Below are positions 1 through 7,965 of a DNA stretch of 64,000 bases, in pieces. Under the pieces are notes generated by a model. It saw only the letters and a list, made by a program, of their open reading frames with translations. It was not told the DNA's origin and did no database searches. This stretch comes from Lachnospiraceae bacterium NK4A144 (GTDB lineage: Bacteria > Bacillota > Clostridia > Lachnospirales > Lachnospiraceae). The number at the start of each line of letters is the position of its first letter. Positions within the stretch are counted from its first letter, which is position 1. Both the position numbers and the translations under genes were made by a program. The stretch is from positions 1 to 64,000 of the forward strand of contig AUJT01000007.1 of NCBI GenBank assembly GCA_000424365.1, in the 5' to 3' direction.

Positions 1-286
<286 letters not shown>

Positions 287-340
287 AAGATAAGTCGGGA
301 GTTATTCCTGGATGGAAAATGATTCGATGTTCGGTTTTTG

Positions 341-369
341 TTGTACATATGATCAAAATGTTGTACAAT
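341..369 (+). promoter_or_regulatory. Sigma-A promoter for the tRNA-Asp/tRNA-Val pair
   Basis: A -35 element TTGTAC (341-346), a 17-base spacer and a -10 TACAAT (364-369) precede tRNA-Asp by 13 bases. This suggests the tRNA pair can be transcribed independently of the rRNA operon. Confidence 0.65.
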
Positions 370-382
370 ATAAAAGATGTTT

Positions 383-456
383 GGCCCACTGGCTCAGTTG
401 GTTAGAGCGCCGCCCTGTCACGGCGGAGGTCGACGGTTCAAGTCCGTCGTGGGTCG
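383..456 (+). tRNA. tRNA-Asp (anticodon GTC)
   Basis: The cloverleaf can be drawn by eye: acceptor arms GGCCCAC and GTGGGTC pair, the anticodon stem CCGCC/GGCGG encloses a loop with GTC, and the T loop is GGTTCAAGTCC. The discriminator base is G and CCA is not encoded. Confidence 0.95.
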
Positions 457-462
457 CTTTGT

Positions 463-535
463 GGGATCTTAGCTCAGCTGGGAGAGCATCTGCCTTACAA
501 GCAGAGGGTCACAGGTTCGAGCCCTGTAGGTCCCA
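463..535 (+). tRNA. tRNA-Val (anticodon TAC)
   Basis: Acceptor arms GGGATCT and AGGTCCC pair, the anticodon stem TCTGC/GCAGA encloses loop CTTACAA with anticodon TAC, and the T loop is GGTTCGAGCCC. CCA is not encoded. It lies 6 bases after tRNA-Asp, so the two are co-transcribed. Confidence 0.95.
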
Positions 536-544
536 CTTTTATTT

Positions 545-573
545 GCAGGTCATTTGACCTGCATTTTTTTTAT
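545..573 (+). terminator. Intrinsic terminator after the tRNA pair
   Basis: A 7-bp hairpin GCAGGTC / GACCTGC is followed by a run of T, 10 bases after tRNA-Val. Confidence 0.85.
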
Positions 574-642
574 AAGAATTTCTAAGAGCCTAAAAAGTAG
601 TTCGTGCGATATATAGCTATTGAAAAGAGATCATTATGATAC

Positions 643-683
643 AAAATAACGGCATGTGGATTATGTCCACATGCCGTTATTTT
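643..683. terminator. Bidirectional terminator, 3' of lrgB
   Basis: A perfect 18-bp inverted repeat (AAAATAACGGCATGTGGA and its complement, loop of 5) with A and T tracts on the two sides. It lies about 85 bases beyond the lrgB stop codon and can serve the minus-strand lrgAB transcript. Confidence 0.85.
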
Positions 684-767
684 GTGTTATTCGGAGAAAA
701 ACTCAAGTGCTCCGAGTTTATGGTTGAAATAGAAAATCTTTGGTTTGCAGAAACTCATCAAAAGTAA

Positions 768-1460
768 TTAGAGGAACATAGCATATATTGAAGCGGCTAC
801 AACTGTTAGAAGTCCTGCGACAGCAATAGATAAGCTGCTCATTGCACCTTCGATTTCGCCGAGTTCCATGGCTTTGGCAGTGCCGATCGCGTGAGAGGAA
901 GAACCAATGGCGATTCCCTTTGCGATGGGTTCTTCGATATGAAAGAGCTTACATACTGGTTCAGCGATAATATTTCCAAGGACACCGGTTACAATGATAA
1001 CTGCAACAGTGATCGTAACATATCCACCAAGTTCTTCGGACACACCCATACCAATCGCTGTTGTGATTGATTTTGGAAGCATCGTCACATATTCCTGATG
1101 TGAAAGATTAAGAATTAGAGCGCATACAAAAACGGTTGTCATGCTTGTGATGACACCTGCAATGATGCCTGCTGCGATAGCACGGAAGTTTTTCTTCAAA
1201 AGCTCAACTTGTTCGTAGAGCGGAATTGCCAGACAAACTGTGGCCGGTGTCAGAAGGTAGCTGAGATATTTTGCACCCTCATTATAGGTTGAATAGTTTA
1301 TGTCTCCGGCAACCAGAAGCGCAATGGTAACAACAATAGATATAAGGAGTGGATTAAGTATGGCAAGCTTGAATTTTCTTTTCAGAAAAGCGCCCAGGGC
1401 GTAGGATATAAGACTTATTGTTACGCCGGCAAAGGTTGATGCTGTAAATATTTCACTCAT
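768..1460 (-). CDS. lrgB: LrgB family membrane protein
   Basis: This 230-residue polytopic membrane protein matches the LrgB/CidB/YohK family: it has the family signatures LTPATVCLAIPLY, PKSITTAIGMG and IGSSSHAIGTAKAMELG. LrgB works with LrgA. The pair was described as antiholin-like and has more recently been linked to export or uptake of small metabolites such as pyruvate; which applies here cannot be read from sequence. Length is normal for the family. Its start overlaps the end of lrgA by 8 bases, so the two genes are translationally coupled in one minus-strand operon that ends at the hairpin near 643-683. Confidence 0.93.
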   Translation of the reverse strand: MSEIFTASTFAGVTISLISYALGAFLKRKFKLAILNPLLISIVVTIALLVAGDINYSTYNEGAKYLSYLLTPATVCLAIPLYEQVELLKKNFRAIAAGIIAGVITSMTTVFVCALILNLSHQEYVTMLPKSITTAIGMGVSEELGGYVTITVAVIIVTGVLGNIIAEPVCKLFHIEEPIAKGIAIGSSSHAIGTAKAMELGEIEGAMSSLSIAVAGLLTVVAASIYAMFL

Positions 1461-1821
1461 TGTTTCCTGCTCCTTTCTGACCAGCTCTTATAACAGCCTG
1501 TGTGATCCATCCGCTAAAGATCATGACTGTAAGAGATGTAACAACTGTAATGATCAGAACCTTAACGAGCATAGGCTGCAGGACTCCCCAGGATTCAAGC
1601 AAACCAACTCCGGCAGGGATAAACATAACTGGCATGATTTCAATAAGGAACTTACCGGTTTCTTTTACTGAATCAAGTTTAAGTATACCGGTTAGCAACA
1701 TAATGAAGAGCAGAAGCATTCCATAGATGCTTGCAGGTACCGGCAATGGAAGAAACATTTTTAGAAGTTCTCCGATGAAGGAGATTGCGATAATGATTAG
1801 AAATTGTCGAAGGTATTTCAC
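1453..1821 (-). CDS. lrgA: LrgA/CidA family holin-like protein
   Basis: A 122-residue, very hydrophobic protein of about four membrane segments. The family features are LPLPVPASIYGMLLLF near residues 26-41 and a charged C-terminus. It is the small partner of LrgB in the cytoplasmic membrane. The start is a GTG preceded by GAAAGGA at a spacing of about 7. The promoter lies at 1888-1915. No LytSR two-component genes, the usual regulators in Bacillota, are present nearby. Confidence 0.92.
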   Translation of the reverse strand: MKYLRQFLIIIAISFIGELLKMFLPLPVPASIYGMLLLFIMLLTGILKLDSVKETGKFLIEIMPVMFIPAGVGLLESWGVLQPMLVKVLIITVVTSLTVMIFSGWITQAVIRAGQKGAGNNE

Positions 1822-1887
1822 TGTCTTGTCCTTTCAGTACTGATTTGATTTGTAATGTAGTTATATAGTGAAATCAGACTATTTTTG

Positions 1888-1915
1888 ATTATATCGCCTG
1901 AAATAGCGAGTTCAA
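1888..1915 (-). promoter_or_regulatory. Promoter of lrgAB
   Basis: On the minus strand TTGAAC (1915-1910), a 16-base spacer and TATAAT (1893-1888) stand 67 bases upstream of the lrgA GTG. Confidence 0.65.
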
Positions 1916-2101
1916 GTAGATGGGAGGAATATTAATAGATTTGGTTATGTTTGAAATTGGCGAAAAAAACTGTTAGAAATTGATTGTAAAAGGTGAACAA
2001 AAGAATTTGATTATATGGCTGATACATGATCAGATACTGTCCTGAATTGGAATGGAAAGACATTATACGGTGTAAAATTGATGTAAATCAGTGTTTTTTG
2101 G

Positions 2102-2130
2102 TTGATGATCAAAGAGTGTGATATTATAAT
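2102..2130 (+). promoter_or_regulatory. Promoter of the flavodoxin gene
   Basis: TTGATG (2102-2107), a 17-base spacer and a consensus TATAAT (2125-2130). The rest of the 1822-2200 gap between the divergent lrgA and flavodoxin units shows no ORF or strong hairpin. Confidence 0.75.
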
Positions 2131-2200
2131 CCTAGATGAAGTGTTTACAAAAAATTGTACAAAGCGTTTTGCGTTACTGTATGAAAGAAGGGGTTTGATA

Positions 2201-2641
2201 ATGAAAACACTCATTATTTACGCATCTCATCATCATGGAAATACCGAAAAACTTGTAAAGCATATGGCGGAGAATTACGACATAGAGCTTTTTAATGCAG
2301 AGAAAGAAGATAAGGTAGATTATGATGGCTATGATCTTATCGGTTTTGCTTCGGGAATGGATTTTGGTAAATTTTACCCTCAGGTAACCGATCTGGCAGA
2401 GAAGCTTCCGGCCGGAAAAAAGGTATTTGCATTGTATACTTGCGGTATGGACAGCAGTAATTACGGAAGGCAGATTGAGGAGATAGCAGCACATACGGAT
2501 TGTAAATATCTTGGCAAATTTGGTTGTAAGGGTTATGATACTTATGGACCGTGGAAACTCATCGGAGGAATAAATAAAGCTCATCCGAGTGAGTCTGAAA
2601 TGGCAGATGCATGTGCATTTTATGAGAGTATAAGTAAGTAA
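2201..2641 (+). CDS. Flavodoxin-domain protein
   Basis: This 146-residue protein begins MKTLIIYASHHHGNTEKL, which is a flavodoxin FMN-phosphate loop (T/S-x-x-GNT-x-K). A second family segment is DLIGFASGMDFGKFYP, and there is a third near ALYTCGMDSSNYGRQI. It probably carries electrons through a bound FMN, or acts as a small flavin-dependent redox protein. The start at 2201 is chosen because GAAAGAAGGGG stands just before it; an in-frame ATG at 2102 would put the promoter inside the gene. It is a single-gene unit with its own promoter and terminator. Its physiological partner is not shown by the context. Confidence 0.85.
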   Translation: MKTLIIYASHHHGNTEKLVKHMAENYDIELFNAEKEDKVDYDGYDLIGFASGMDFGKFYPQVTDLAEKLPAGKKVFALYTCGMDSSNYGRQIEEIAAHTDCKYLGKFGCKGYDTYGPWKLIGGINKAHPSESEMADACAFYESISK

Positions 2642-2667
2642 AAAAATAGAATAAGGCAAAGGCGCTG

Positions 2668-2711
2668 GTCACCGGGAGTCAGATATTTTATCTGACACGG
2701 TGACTTTTTTA
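2668..2711 (+). terminator. Terminator after flavodoxin gene
   Basis: GTCACCG pairs with CGGTGAC around an inner GTCAGATA/TATCTGAC stem, followed by TTTTTT. Confidence 0.85.
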
Positions 2712-2796
2712 CTTGTTGAAAGTCTGCTTTAGTAAAGGCGGTGTAAACTAACTATTCACACTCAAACAGATAGACAATAATGAAAATTTGATCATA

Positions 2797-2826
2797 TGTA
2801 CAAAAAAATAACGGTTATGCTATAAT
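2797..2826 (+). promoter_or_regulatory. Promoter of the molybdenum operon
   Basis: An extended -10 (TGCTATAAT, hexamer 2821-2826) with a weak -35 TGTACA (2797-2802). Just downstream an inverted repeat CGAAT...ATTCG spans 2836-2861 in the untranslated leader. It could bind the ModE-like domain encoded by the first gene, but this is a guess. Confidence 0.55.
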
Positions 2827-2875
2827 TTGTCTAACGAATACTTTTTAAAAATAATTCGCTTGAGCGGAGGACGTT

Positions 2876-3844
2876 ATGAAATATGGGGCTGTAATAGTTG
2901 CGGCGGGAATGTCCACCCGGATGAATGGGTTTAAGCAGCTTATGAAGATCGGAGATATGACCTTTGCAGAAAGAGTTATTACAACTTTTCAGAGAGCTGG
3001 GATCAGGGATATAGCTATTGTGACAGGGTACAGAGGTGACGAGCTTGAAAAGTCTTTGAAAGGCATGGGCGTGGTATTCCTTAGGAATGAAAAATATGAA
3101 ACTACGCATATGTTTGATTCAGCGGTAATAGGTCTTCAACATATGAAAGACAGGTGTGACTCGGTTTTCTTTTGTCCTGTAGATGTACCGTTTTTTATGA
3201 GTGACACGGTGAAAAGTCTTATGAATAGCCACGATAAAGCAGATGTGCTGATTCCATATTCTAACGACAGAGCTGGACACCCAATACTTTTGAGCAGTAT
3301 AGCTATCAAATTTATACTGTCGTATAACGGAGAAAACGGGATGCGGGGAGCATACAAAAAAATGTCAGAAGATGGAGAAGGAACGGTTGGTTCTGTGATA
3401 GTTCAGGATGATGGGGCACTGATGGATGCAGATACTCGTGAAGACTATCAGAATTTGTTGGAACTGCATAATTCACGTCTTTTAAGATCAGAGGTCAGTG
3501 TCAGCTTATGCAATACTAAGAGTTTTTTTACCCGTCAGACAGCAACTTTGTTTCGACAGATAGATACGCTTGGAAGTGTGAGAGAAGCATGTGAGAAATG
3601 CGGGATATCGTACAGTAAGGGATGGGCGATATTACATGAATGTGAAGAACAGCTTGGATACCGAGTGGTAGATCGTCAACAGGGCGGTAAAGACGGCGGC
3701 ATGTCAGTGCTTTCAGAAAAAGGAAAGAAACTCATCGAACGTTATGATAGGTTTGATCTAGAAATGAGTGAGATCGGAAAGCAGAAATTTGATGAGATCT
3801 TTAATAATGGAGAGTGGCTCAAAAAGGAGAAATCTGAAATATGA
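2876..3844 (+). CDS. Molybdopterin nucleotidyltransferase fused to a ModE-like DNA-binding domain
   Basis: The protein has 322 residues. Residues 1-195 are a MobA/MocA-type nucleotidyltransferase: GAVIVAAGMSTRMNGFKQL carries the NTP-binding G-x-S-x-RM-G-x-x-K signature, and FCPVDVPF is the metal-binding acidic segment. The XdhC gene nearby favours CTP:molybdopterin cytidylyltransferase activity (MocA), as used by xanthine-dehydrogenase-like enzymes. Residues about 205-300 resemble the ModE N-terminal winged helix (TLFRQIDTLGSVREACEKCGISYSKGWAIL, here shown in part of its family pattern), which in ModE represses molybdate-transport genes. The first gene of the operon may therefore both build the cofactor and sense or regulate. 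The ribosome binding site GCGGAGG fits the start. It overlaps the next gene by ATGA. Confidence 0.88.
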   Translation: MKYGAVIVAAGMSTRMNGFKQLMKIGDMTFAERVITTFQRAGIRDIAIVTGYRGDELEKSLKGMGVVFLRNEKYETTHMFDSAVIGLQHMKDRCDSVFFCPVDVPFFMSDTVKSLMNSHDKADVLIPYSNDRAGHPILLSSIAIKFILSYNGENGMRGAYKKMSEDGEGTVGSVIVQDDGALMDADTREDYQNLLELHNSRLLRSEVSVSLCNTKSFFTRQTATLFRQIDTLGSVREACEKCGISYSKGWAILHECEEQLGYRVVDRQQGGKDGGMSVLSEKGKKLIERYDRFDLEMSEIGKQKFDEIFNNGEWLKKEKSEI

Positions 3845-4875
3845 AACTAATGAAAACAGAGGATGCGGTTGGGCAGATGTTGTGCCATGATATCACGCAG
3901 ATCATCAGAGGTGAGAAGAAAGGTCCGGTATTCAGAAAAGGGCATATCATTAAGGAAGAAGACGTGCCGGTACTTTTATCTGTTGGAAAAGATCATGTTT
4001 ATATCTGGGAAGTTAATGAGAACATGATGCATGAAAATGACGCTGCTCTTGTACTGTATGAGATGTGTAAAAACGATCATTTAAGAAGAACAGATGATAT
4101 CAAAGAAGGAAAAGTCGAATTAATTGCTGAATGTGACGGTCTGCTGAAAATTGATAAGGAAAAGCTCTATAAAGTAAATTCCTTTGGACAGATGATGATC
4201 GCTACAGTAAGGAATAATTATCCTGTAAAAAAGGGGCAGCATGTTGCGGGAATGCGAATTATCCCACTCATAATCGAGAAAGTAAAGATGGATAAGGTAA
4301 GGCAGTTAGTTGGAGAAGAACCTATCATGAAACTTCTGCCATATAAAAAGAAGAAAGTCGGAATCGTTACTACAGGAAATGAGGTCTACTATAAGCGGAT
4401 CGAGGACACATTTACGCCTGTTGTGAAAGAAAAAATAGCAGAACTTGGAGGAGAAGTCATTGCTCATGAGATAAGCTCAGACGATCCGGAAATGGAAATA
4501 GAATGTATCAAAAAAGTGCTGGATGCAGGAGCAGACATGGTTATGTGTACAGGTGGTATGAGTGTTGATCCTGATGATAAGACTCCTTATGCGATAGGAA
4601 AAACAGCAGACAGGGTTGTGACCTATGGCGCACCGGTTCTGCCGGGAGCGATGTTTATGATGGCATATAAGGGAGAACATGATGAAATACCGATCATGGG
4701 ACTTCCGGGATGCGTAATGTTTGCAGGCAGAACAGTCTTGGATCTGATACTTCCGAGATTATTTGCGGGAGAAATCGTGACAAAAGATGAAATAGACAGG
4801 ATGGGAATGGGTGGTTTCTGTATGCATTGTCCTACATGTAATTTCCCGAATTGTGCTATGGGGAGTGCCGAATGA
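3841..4875 (+). CDS. MoeA-like molybdopterin-binding protein
   Basis: A 344-residue protein. Residues about 170-320 form a MoCF/MogA-type molybdopterin-binding domain (KKVGIVTTGNEVY, DMVMCTGGMSVDPDDKTP, LPGAMFMM, GLPGCVMF). The first 170 residues are shorter and different from classical MoeA, and the C-terminus ends with a cysteine cluster HCPTCNFPNC that could bind metal. MoeA inserts molybdate into adenylylated molybdopterin. Proteins of this short type often accompany XdhC and molybdenum-hydroxylase genes in Clostridia, so a role in molybdate insertion for that enzyme class is likely. Coupled by 4-base overlaps with both neighbours. Confidence 0.8.
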   Translation: MKLMKTEDAVGQMLCHDITQIIRGEKKGPVFRKGHIIKEEDVPVLLSVGKDHVYIWEVNENMMHENDAALVLYEMCKNDHLRRTDDIKEGKVELIAECDGLLKIDKEKLYKVNSFGQMMIATVRNNYPVKKGQHVAGMRIIPLIIEKVKMDKVRQLVGEEPIMKLLPYKKKKVGIVTTGNEVYYKRIEDTFTPVVKEKIAELGGEVIAHEISSDDPEMEIECIKKVLDAGADMVMCTGGMSVDPDDKTPYAIGKTADRVVTYGAPVLPGAMFMMAYKGEHDEIPIMGLPGCVMFAGRTVLDLILPRLFAGEIVTKDEIDRMGMGGFCMHCPTCNFPNCAMGSAE

Positions 4876-5918
4876 CGAGAACAGATATATATAAGCTTAT
4901 AAGCAATACAAACGACAATCTTGAAAACTATATCTTAACGGTAATAGATGGGGAGAATACAGGGGCTAAGGCTTTTTATTCTGATGGAAAGCTTATACAG
5001 GAGTTGTCAGAAAACGGATTTTTTGAAAAAAACATCGGTGTTTTCAAAAATGAACGGGATTCAGAAATAATAACTATTGCAGGACAGAAGGTATACGCTG
5101 AAAAAATCGGACATGAGCATAAGTTAGTAATATGCGGAGCAGGACATGTTTCGATCCCGATTATAAAAATTGGCAAAATGACAGGATTTACGGTCGTGTG
5201 CATTGAAGACAGACCGATGTTTGCAAATGATGCCAGAAACGCAGGAGCAGATCAGGTTATATGCGATAACTTTGTAAATGCGTTGGAAAAAATCCCGGGA
5301 GATGATGATACCTATTTTGTAATAGTCACGAGGGGGCATCGTTCGGATCAGGAATGCTTAAAAAGCATCGCAGAAAAAAAGCATGCATATATTGGACTAA
5401 TGGGTTCCAGAAGAAGAGTAGCGATCGTGAAGGAACAACTCGTCAGTGAAGGATCATCAAGAGAAGTACTGGACAGAGTTTATACACCTATAGGATTGGA
5501 TATAGGTGCTGAGACACCGGAAGAGATAGCAGTAGCTGTGATGGCAGAAATCATAAAAGTGAAGAGGCAGGATGAAAGGAAAACGGATTTTCCGAAGGAA
5601 ATCCTGGAGGTGATCATGCGGGATAATTCATCAGAAAACTGTGAGGATCCCGGAAAAGTATTGGCAACTATCGTATCCAGAAAAGGATCTGCGCCTCGTG
5701 AAGTTGGCACGAAAATGCTGATCTTGCCGGATGGAGGCTGTATAGGAACTATCGGTGGTGGCTGTGTAGAAGCTGAGGTAATGAGACGAGGCAGGGAAAT
5801 GATTATGGAGAATGAGACCGAAGCAATAATACAGCATATCGATCTGACTGCGGATGCTGCTGCAGAAGAAGGAATGGTATGCGGCGGAGTGCTTGAAGTA
5901 TTGATGGAAAAGATATGA
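4872..5918 (+). CDS. XdhC/CoxI family Mo-cofactor maturation protein
   Basis: 348 residues if the start is the ATG at 4872, which overlaps the preceding stop (ATGA) and follows GGGGAG. The Rossmann-type XdhC C-domain comes first (KLVICGAGHVSIPI near residue 90, then VTRGHRSDQECL, YIGLMGSRRR and TPIGLDIGAETPEEIAVAVMAEI). The XdhC_CoxI domain comes last (VLATIVSRKGSAPREVGTKM, IGTIGGGCVEAEV). In the better-known XdhC proteins the order is the opposite. XdhC binds molybdenum cofactor, assists its sulfuration and hands it to xanthine dehydrogenase-type hydroxylases. None of those target enzymes is encoded in the window. Confidence 0.88.
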   Translation: MTRTDIYKLISNTNDNLENYILTVIDGENTGAKAFYSDGKLIQELSENGFFEKNIGVFKNERDSEIITIAGQKVYAEKIGHEHKLVICGAGHVSIPIIKIGKMTGFTVVCIEDRPMFANDARNAGADQVICDNFVNALEKIPGDDDTYFVIVTRGHRSDQECLKSIAEKKHAYIGLMGSRRRVAIVKEQLVSEGSSREVLDRVYTPIGLDIGAETPEEIAVAVMAEIIKVKRQDERKTDFPKEILEVIMRDNSSENCEDPGKVLATIVSRKGSAPREVGTKMLILPDGGCIGTIGGGCVEAEVMRRGREMIMENETEAIIQHIDLTADAAAEEGMVCGGVLEVLMEKI

Positions 5919-5968
5919 TGACAGGGCCAAAGGTAGTTTAGTTTAGATACAGGGGAAGAGTTTGGGAA

Positions 5969-6970
5969 ATGATCGATAAATACAATCGAAATATTGACTA
6001 TATGAGGATGTCGATTACGGATTTATGCAATCTTCGTTGTAAGTATTGTATGCCGGAAGGTATGAGAGTACAGAAACTGCCAATGGCAGAAATACTGACA
6101 TTTGAGGAACTGATCGAGGTTGCTAAGGCTGCTGTAGAGTGCGGAATAACGAAATTTAAGATAACAGGTGGAGAGCCATTGGCACGAAAGGGTTGTCCGG
6201 GATTTATAAAAATGCTGAAGGAAATATCCGGGGTTCAGCAGGTGACGATGACTACAAACGGGGTGGCGCTTGAAGAAAATCTTCCAATGCTCGTAGATGC
6301 AGGTCTTGATGCGATCAATATAAGTCTGGACACATTAAAAGCAGATGTTTTTTCGGAAATTACAGGCAGAAATTGTCAGGAAGAAGTAATTAGAGGAATA
6401 GAGACAGCAATAGAGTCAGGAATTAAGGTCAAGCTAAATACAGTGCTGCAGAGGGGCGTAAATGACGGAGAGTGGAATGACATCATATTATTTGCAAATA
6501 AACACAATATAGATGTGCGGTTTATTGAAATAATGCCTATTGGTTATGGAAGGGGAATGGAAGTTGTATCAAATGATTTTCTGAGAAGAGAATTACAGAA
6601 AAAATATCCTGACTTGAAAGACGATATGTCTATTCATGGGAATGGACCTGCAAGATACGTAAAAATCCCCGGATCTGATTGCTCAATTGGATTTATAAGC
6701 GCGATTCATGGGAAGTTTTGTGGAGATTGCAATAGGATAAGACTCACGGCAACAGGAAAGCTGAAACCCTGCCTGTGTTATGGAGATACCGTGGATGTAA
6801 AAAAAATTGTGCGTGATAATTGCGGAACTGATGAAATATCCAGTTATAAACGTCAGAAACGATTAGTTGGTGTGATACAAGAAGCTATATTGAGTAAGCC
6901 CAAAGAACATTGTTTTGAAAAAATAACAGATATTACTGAAATGAAAAAGATGGTCGAAATAGGTGGATAA
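5969..6970 (+). CDS. moaA: GTP 3',8-cyclase MoaA (molybdenum cofactor biosynthesis)
   Basis: 333 residues. The radical-SAM cluster motif CNLRCKYC lies near residue 20, the GGEPL SAM motif near 73, and the second cluster motif CGDCNRIRLTATGKLKPC near 265-285. The C-terminal Gly-Gly needed for catalysis is present (EIGG). With MoaC it converts GTP to cyclic pyranopterin monophosphate in the cytoplasm. It lies 50 bases after xdhC and 2 bases before the MOSC-MogA gene. The length is normal. Confidence 0.96.
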   Translation: MIDKYNRNIDYMRMSITDLCNLRCKYCMPEGMRVQKLPMAEILTFEELIEVAKAAVECGITKFKITGGEPLARKGCPGFIKMLKEISGVQQVTMTTNGVALEENLPMLVDAGLDAINISLDTLKADVFSEITGRNCQEEVIRGIETAIESGIKVKLNTVLQRGVNDGEWNDIILFANKHNIDVRFIEIMPIGYGRGMEVVSNDFLRRELQKKYPDLKDDMSIHGNGPARYVKIPGSDCSIGFISAIHGKFCGDCNRIRLTATGKLKPCLCYGDTVDVKKIVRDNCGTDEISSYKRQKRLVGVIQEAILSKPKEHCFEKITDITEMKKMVEIGG

Positions 6971-6972
6971 AA

Positions 6973-7896
6973 ATGGGAAAAGTATTAGCGGTTTGTATAA
7001 GCGAAAAGAAGGGAACGCAGAAAAAGCCTGTAGAAAAGATCGAACTTAAACCGGAATGGGGGATAGTTGGAGATGCTCATGCGGGAAACTGGCATCGGCA
7101 GGTGAGCCTGCTTTCCTTTGAAAAAATAGATGAATTTAGAAAAAAAGGTGCAGACGTAGAATATGGTGCATTTGGTGAAAATATCGTATGCGAAGGATTT
7201 GATCTAAGCAAACTGACAGTTGGAACCAGATTTCAGATAGGCGATGCACTGTTGGAATTAACACAGATCGGTAAAGCGTGCCACTCTCATTGTGAGATAT
7301 ACAAGACTATGGGCGACTGTATCATGCCGAGAGAAGGCGTCTTTACGATAGTACTTAAGCCGGGGACCGTGAAACCGGGAGATGAGATCAAGATGATAGA
7401 ACCGGAGGCTGACAGACCGTTTACAGCTGCGATTATAACTTTATCAGACAGGGCTTCAAAGGGCGAGTATGAAGATAAGTCGGGGCCGGTGATCAGAGAA
7501 ATGCTGGAAAAAGAGGGATATCAGATTATCGAGCAGCTTATTCTTCCGGACGGTAGACCAAAACTCGAAGCTGAATTAAAGAGACTTGCGGATCAGCGTC
7601 AGGTGAACGTGATATTTACTACAGGAGGTACTGGATTTAGTGAAAGAGATCTTACACCTGAGGCAACTAGAGCAGTGTGCGAGCGTGAAGTGCCGGGAAT
7701 AGGAGAGGCTCTAAGAAATTATAGCATGCAGTTTACGTCTCACGCCATGCTCTCAAGGCAGACCGCAGGGATCAGAAAAAGAACGCTTGTTGTCAATTTG
7801 CCGGGGAACCCCAAGGCATGCAGGGAGGACCTGGAATTTATACTGGAGCCTCTTCGTCACGGACTTGGGATCTTAAGAGGGACAGATACAGATTAA
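6973..7896 (+). CDS. MOSC domain-MogA/MoaB fusion protein
   Basis: 307 residues. Residues 1-140 are a MOSC domain (AHAGNWHRQVSLLS, GAFGENIVCEGFDL, IGKACHSHCEIY with the conserved cysteine). Residues 148-305 are a MogA/MoaB molybdopterin adenylyltransferase (AAIITLSDRASKGEYEDKSG, FTTGGTGFSERDLTPEAT, VVNLPGNPKACREDL). The MogA half adenylylates molybdopterin before molybdate insertion. MOSC domains bind or deliver sulfurated molybdenum cofactor. The fusion of the two is a recurrent arrangement in Clostridia. It sits between moaA and modA in the same operon. Confidence 0.92.
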   Translation: MGKVLAVCISEKKGTQKKPVEKIELKPEWGIVGDAHAGNWHRQVSLLSFEKIDEFRKKGADVEYGAFGENIVCEGFDLSKLTVGTRFQIGDALLELTQIGKACHSHCEIYKTMGDCIMPREGVFTIVLKPGTVKPGDEIKMIEPEADRPFTAAIITLSDRASKGEYEDKSGPVIREMLEKEGYQIIEQLILPDGRPKLEAELKRLADQRQVNVIFTTGGTGFSERDLTPEATRAVCEREVPGIGEALRNYSMQFTSHAMLSRQTAGIRKRTLVVNLPGNPKACREDLEFILEPLRHGLGILRGTDTD

Positions 7897-7965
7897 GGAC
7901 AAAAAAATGATCATCCGACAAGGATAAAACGTTCACAGATCAATGCAGAAAGGGGAGGTTATTAT

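Noticed and set aside
312-557. An 81-codon ORF across the two tRNA genes
   Set aside because: It is a chance reading through tRNA-Asp and tRNA-Val and overlaps their promoter and terminator.
2102-2200. Upstream ATG extending the flavodoxin by 33 residues
   Set aside because: The extension covers the promoter -35 and -10 and has no similarity to flavodoxins; a proper ribosome binding site exists at the internal ATG.
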